Assembly: GCF_000211415.1 (NCBI RefSeq)
Contig: NZ_GL890773.1
Location: 133,433 to 194,970 of the forward strand
Reading direction: 5' to 3'
Origin: Enterobacter mori LMG 25706
GTDB lineage: Bacteria; Pseudomonadota; Gammaproteobacteria; Enterobacterales; Enterobacteriaceae
DNA: 61,538 bases
Shown: positions 58,943 through 61,538 of the stretch, one piece after another
How the letters are laid out: every line of letters starts with the position of its first letter
How positions within the stretch are numbered: the first letter of the stretch is position 1
The notes under the pieces: generated by a model
What the model was told of the DNA's origin: nothing
The model's input: only the letters and a program-made list of their open reading frames with translations
Databases searched by the model: none
Made by a program: the position numbers and the translations under genes

Positions 58943-59025
58943 TGACCAATCAGGTCTACTTTTAGCGGTAAACATGGACATGTCAGGACGCAATCCACGC
59001 GCTAATATGGGCAGAGAGGTCTACT
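58943..59025. promoter_or_regulatory. Divergent aglA/yidP control region
   Basis: TTGACC (58942-58947) overlaps the dyad gacc-aatca-ggtc (58943-58955). The 9-base motif aggtctact occurs at 58952-58960 and again at 59017-59025, the latter directly before the yidP GTG. These are candidate sites for the GntR-family regulator YidP. Confidence 0.45.
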
Positions 59026-59026
59026 G

Positions 59027-59773
59027 GTGATCTACAAATCTATCGCCGACAGATTGCGGCTGCGGCTGAATTCATCGGACTACAACATTGGCAGTCCGCT
59101 GCCCGGCGAAAAAGCGCTGGCGCAGGAGTTTGGCGTGGCGCGAATGACCATCCGCAAGGCGCTGGATCTGCTGGTGAGCTGGGGGCTGGTTGAGCGGCGG
59201 CACGGCAGCGGAACCTTTGTCGCACGCAAAGACGTTCACCACGAAACCACCAACCTGACCGGGCTGGTGGAGGTGCTGCGTCAGCAGGGAAAAGAGGTGC
59301 AGAGTAAGGTGCTGCAGTTCGAAGTGATGCCCGCCCCACCCGCCATCGCCAGCCAACTGCGGATTCAGGTGGATGAGCGGATCTATTTTTCCCGGCGGGT
59401 GCGCTACGTGGACGGGAAGCCGCTGATGCTGGAGGACAGCTTTATGCCGGTGAAGCTGTTTCGCAACCTCTCGCTGGCGCATCTTGAGGGGTCTAAGTTT
59501 GATTACATCGAGAAGGAGTGTGGGATCACCATCAGCGGCAACTATGAGAGCCTGACGCCGGTGCTGGCAGATAAAACGCTGGCCGGTTATATGAACCTGC
59601 CGGAACAGACGCCACTGCTGCGTATTACCTCTCTCTCCTACAGCGACAGCGGCGAGTTCCTCAATTATTCCGTGATGTTCCGCAATACCAGTGATTACCA
59701 GGTGGACTACCATCTGCGGCGCATCCACCCGGACGACCTGCTACCCCACCCCCCACAACAGCACCGCCAGTAG
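59027..59773 (+). CDS. yidP: GntR/HutC-family regulator YidP
   Basis: 248-residue regulator: N-terminal winged helix ([41 protein letters not shown]) and a UTRA ligand domain ending [21 protein letters not shown]. Closely matches E. coli YidP (238). GTG start. Divergent from the alpha-glucoside operon it presumably represses. Its last 33 bases overlap the convergent yidE end. Confidence 0.93.
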   Translation: MIYKSIADRLRLRLNSSDYNIGSPLPGEKALAQEFGVARMTIRKALDLLVSWGLVERRHGSGTFVARKDVHHETTNLTGLVEVLRQQGKEVQSKVLQFEVMPAPPAIASQLRIQVDERIYFSRRVRYVDGKPLMLEDSFMPVKLFRNLSLAHLEGSKFDYIEKECGITISGNYESLTPVLADKTLAGYMNLPEQTPLLRITSLSYSDSGEFLNYSVMFRNTSDYQVDYHLRRIHPDDLLPHPPQQHRQ

Positions 59774-61402
59774 CTGCGGGGTGATGATACGCAGGAACAT
59801 CACCAGCGGATAGACGGTGGCATAGGAGAGCGCGGCCGCGCCGCTGGTGGCGTGCAGGTTGTTGGCAAAGGCCAGCGCGGGCGGATCGGTCATGGAGCCC
59901 GCCAGCATCCCGCACAGCGTCAGGTAGTTCATTTTGGCGAACATCCGCGCCAGTATTCCCACCGTCAGCAGCGGGATCGCCGTGATGAATATGCCGTAGC
60001 CGACCCAGCTCATCCCTTCACCCTTGACCAGGGTATCGACAAAATCTCCCCCTGATTTCAGGCCGACCACCGCCAGGAACAGCACGATGCCCAGTTCGCG
60101 CAGCGCCAGGTTGGCGCTCGGCGGCATAAACCAGTAGAGCTTCCCGATACAGCCGATACGCCCGAGGATCAGCGCCATAATCAGCGGCCCGCCCGCCAGC
60201 CCTAGCTTGAGCGCCACCGGGAAGCCCGGCACGTACACCGGAATAGAGCCGAGCAGCACGCCGAGCCCGATACCGATAAACACCGGCAGCATCTGTACCT
60301 GCTGCAGTTTTTGCTGGGCGTTACCCACCATATCCGCCACGGCGTCGATGGACGACGGGCGGCCGACCAGGTTGAGGATATCCCCGAACTGCAGGCTGGC
60401 GTCCTGGCTGGCAACCAGTTCGACACCCGCACGGTTAAGGCGGGAGATCACCACGTCATAGCGCCCCTTTACCTGCAAATCGCGTATTTTCTTGCCCAAA
60501 ACCTTTTCGTTGGTCACGACAACGCGCTCGACGCGCATATCGGTGCCGCGGGTTGAGAGCGAGGTATCCACTTCCTGACCAATCACCAGACGGGCGTTGT
60601 TTAAATCGCCGGGCTGACCGACCAGGTGCAGCAGATCGCCCTGCTGAATGACGGTGCCGGGCGCGGGCACCATCAGCATATCGTCACGCTTAAGGCGGGA
60701 GCAGATGATGTTAGCGCTGTTGAGGATCGGCACGTCCTGAATCGCCATATTGTTCAGGTTGGGGTTATCGACGCGAATATTGATGGTTTTGATCGGCATA
60801 TGGCCGTTGGTGAGCGTGGTTTCATGATCCATCGCCTCTTTTTCAACGTTGACGCGAAACAGGACGCGTACCAGCCACATGGAGAGCAGAATGCCGCAAA
60901 TGCCAAACGGATAGGCCATGGCGTAGCTCATCCCCATCTGGTCGACAATGCCAGGTTCGATACCCAAATCGCGCAGGATTTGCTGGCCCGCGCCGAGCGC
61001 TGGCGTGTTGGTGACCGCCCCGGAGAAAATGCCCAACACCACGGGCAGCGGGATATCGAAGATTTTGTGCAGGATCGCGGTGACAAGCCCGCCCATCACC
61101 ACAATGCCGAGGGCAAACAGGTTGAGCCGTAGTCCGGAGACCCGAAGTGAAGCAAAAAAGCCCGGCCCGACCTGAATGCCGATGGTATAGACGAAGAGGA
61201 TCAGGCCGAACTCCTGAGTAAAGTGGAGCATTTCGGCACTGAGGACCAGCCCGAGCTGGTCGGCAAAGTGCCCGACAAAAATGCCGCCAAACAGTCCCCC
61301 GCCTATCCCAAACCCGACGCCACGGATTTTGATATTCCCTATCCACAGGCCAATAACAGCGACCAGGGCCAACACGCTGACGGTTAACGCGATATCACTC
61401 AT
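59741..61402 (-). CDS. yidE: AspT/YidE-family putative transporter
   Basis: 553-residue membrane protein, the same length as E. coli YidE: two AspT-type membrane blocks ([56 protein letters not shown]) flanking two RCK_C/TrkA-C domains (about 190-375). The start at 61402 is fixed by that match. Substrate unknown. In E. coli it follows ibpAB. Confidence 0.95.
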   Translation of the reverse strand: MSDIALTVSVLALVAVIGLWIGNIKIRGVGFGIGGGLFGGIFVGHFADQLGLVLSAEMLHFTQEFGLILFVYTIGIQVGPGFFASLRVSGLRLNLFALGIVVMGGLVTAILHKIFDIPLPVVLGIFSGAVTNTPALGAGQQILRDLGIEPGIVDQMGMSYAMAYPFGICGILLSMWLVRVLFRVNVEKEAMDHETTLTNGHMPIKTINIRVDNPNLNNMAIQDVPILNSANIICSRLKRDDMLMVPAPGTVIQQGDLLHLVGQPGDLNNARLVIGQEVDTSLSTRGTDMRVERVVVTNEKVLGKKIRDLQVKGRYDVVISRLNRAGVELVASQDASLQFGDILNLVGRPSSIDAVADMVGNAQQKLQQVQMLPVFIGIGLGVLLGSIPVYVPGFPVALKLGLAGGPLIMALILGRIGCIGKLYWFMPPSANLALRELGIVLFLAVVGLKSGGDFVDTLVKGEGMSWVGYGIFITAIPLLTVGILARMFAKMNYLTLCGMLAGSMTDPPALAFANNLHATSGAAALSYATVYPLVMFLRIITPQLLAVLLWGVG

Positions 61403-61487
61403 GATCCACTTCCTGTGCATAACCTTAGTTATGCTAAGGATTCTCTCAGAGCCGGATGCGATTGTATGGGCGATGGCGCACAAAAAA

Positions 61488-61505
61488 GCCCTGCCGGGGC
61501 AGGGC
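61488..61505 (-). terminator. Terminator, probably of ibpAB
   Basis: gccctgcc (61488-61495) pairs with ggcagggc (61498-61505); on the minus strand it is followed by TTTTTTG. By synteny the upstream genes outside the window should be ibpA-ibpB. Confidence 0.75.
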
Positions 61506-61515
61506 TTTATCTTTT

Positions 61516-61538
61516 CACCCTCTCCCTGTGGGAGAGGG
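61516..61538. repeat. CCCTCTCCC/GGGAGAGGG hairpin repeat (partial)
   Basis: caccctctccctgtgggagaggg at the window edge, a fourth location of this repeat family; it continues past the window. Confidence 0.75.

Overview
The window is a chromosomal segment of an enterobacterium, most likely Enterobacter (E. cloacae complex or a close relative such as Lelliottia). The backbone is collinear with the E. coli K-12 stretch yicI-yicJ-selC ... yicL-nlpA-yicS-nepI-yicN ... uhpTCBA-ilvNB-ivbL-istR/tisB-emrD ... yidG-yidH-(glv)-yidP-yidE. An intact EefABC-like pump and an intact alpha-glucoside PTS/GH4 pair point to Enterobacter/Klebsiella relatives rather than Escherichia. Backbone genes look GC-rich (roughly 55-60% by eye); several inserted blocks are clearly AT-rich.

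Layout. 1-4106: the alpha-xyloside genes yicI and yicJ, then the selenocysteine tRNA gene selC. 4107-9398: a foreign block placed directly after selC, where E. coli has setC. It holds a very AT-rich, translationally coupled three-gene cassette (DUF262 protein, AAA ATPase with DUF3696 tail, unrecognised protein; the best candidate here for an undescribed anti-phage system), a small YlcI/YnfO-like gene, a SymE-like toxin and a RhuM-family gene. No integrase is present. 9395-17198: mixed accessory genes (two-domain DUF523-DUF1722 protein, MerR/MlrA-like regulator, lipocalin Blc, periplasmic HIU hydrolase, lone AAA ATPase, small membrane proteins, GlxA-type regulator). 17224-28646: metallo-hydrolase, nlpA, an MFS drug exporter with its TetR regulator, a second TetR regulator with the EefABC-like RND pump, and yicS. 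28695-34845: a complete beta-glucoside PTS operon (LacI regulator, IIB, IIC, 6-P-beta-glucosidase, IIA, porin). 34955-37717: yicL, nepI, yicN. 37915-38715: a metallo-beta-lactamase-fold gene where E. coli has yicO/ade.

38780-43717: uhpT-uhpC-uhpB-uhpA, hexose-phosphate uptake with its two-component control. 43800-45984: ilvN, ilvB and the attenuator leader peptide ivbL. 46132-47438: a HigBA toxin-antitoxin pair inserted beside a second, hidden one, the SOS-controlled TisB toxin with its antisense RNA IstR. 47503-50206: GNAT acetyltransferase, EamA transporter, emrD. 50109-55054: GH5-like secreted glycosidase and the D-serine cluster dsdC-dsdXA. 55087-61402: yidG, yidH, an alpha-glucoside PTS with 6-P-alpha-glucosidase and regulator YidP, and yidE. 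The window closes on a terminator that probably ends ibpAB.

Two repeat families punctuate gene ends: REP/BIME elements and a hairpin repeat built on CCCTCTCCC...GGGAGAGGG. Several coding ends run into such elements or into a neighbour's terminator.
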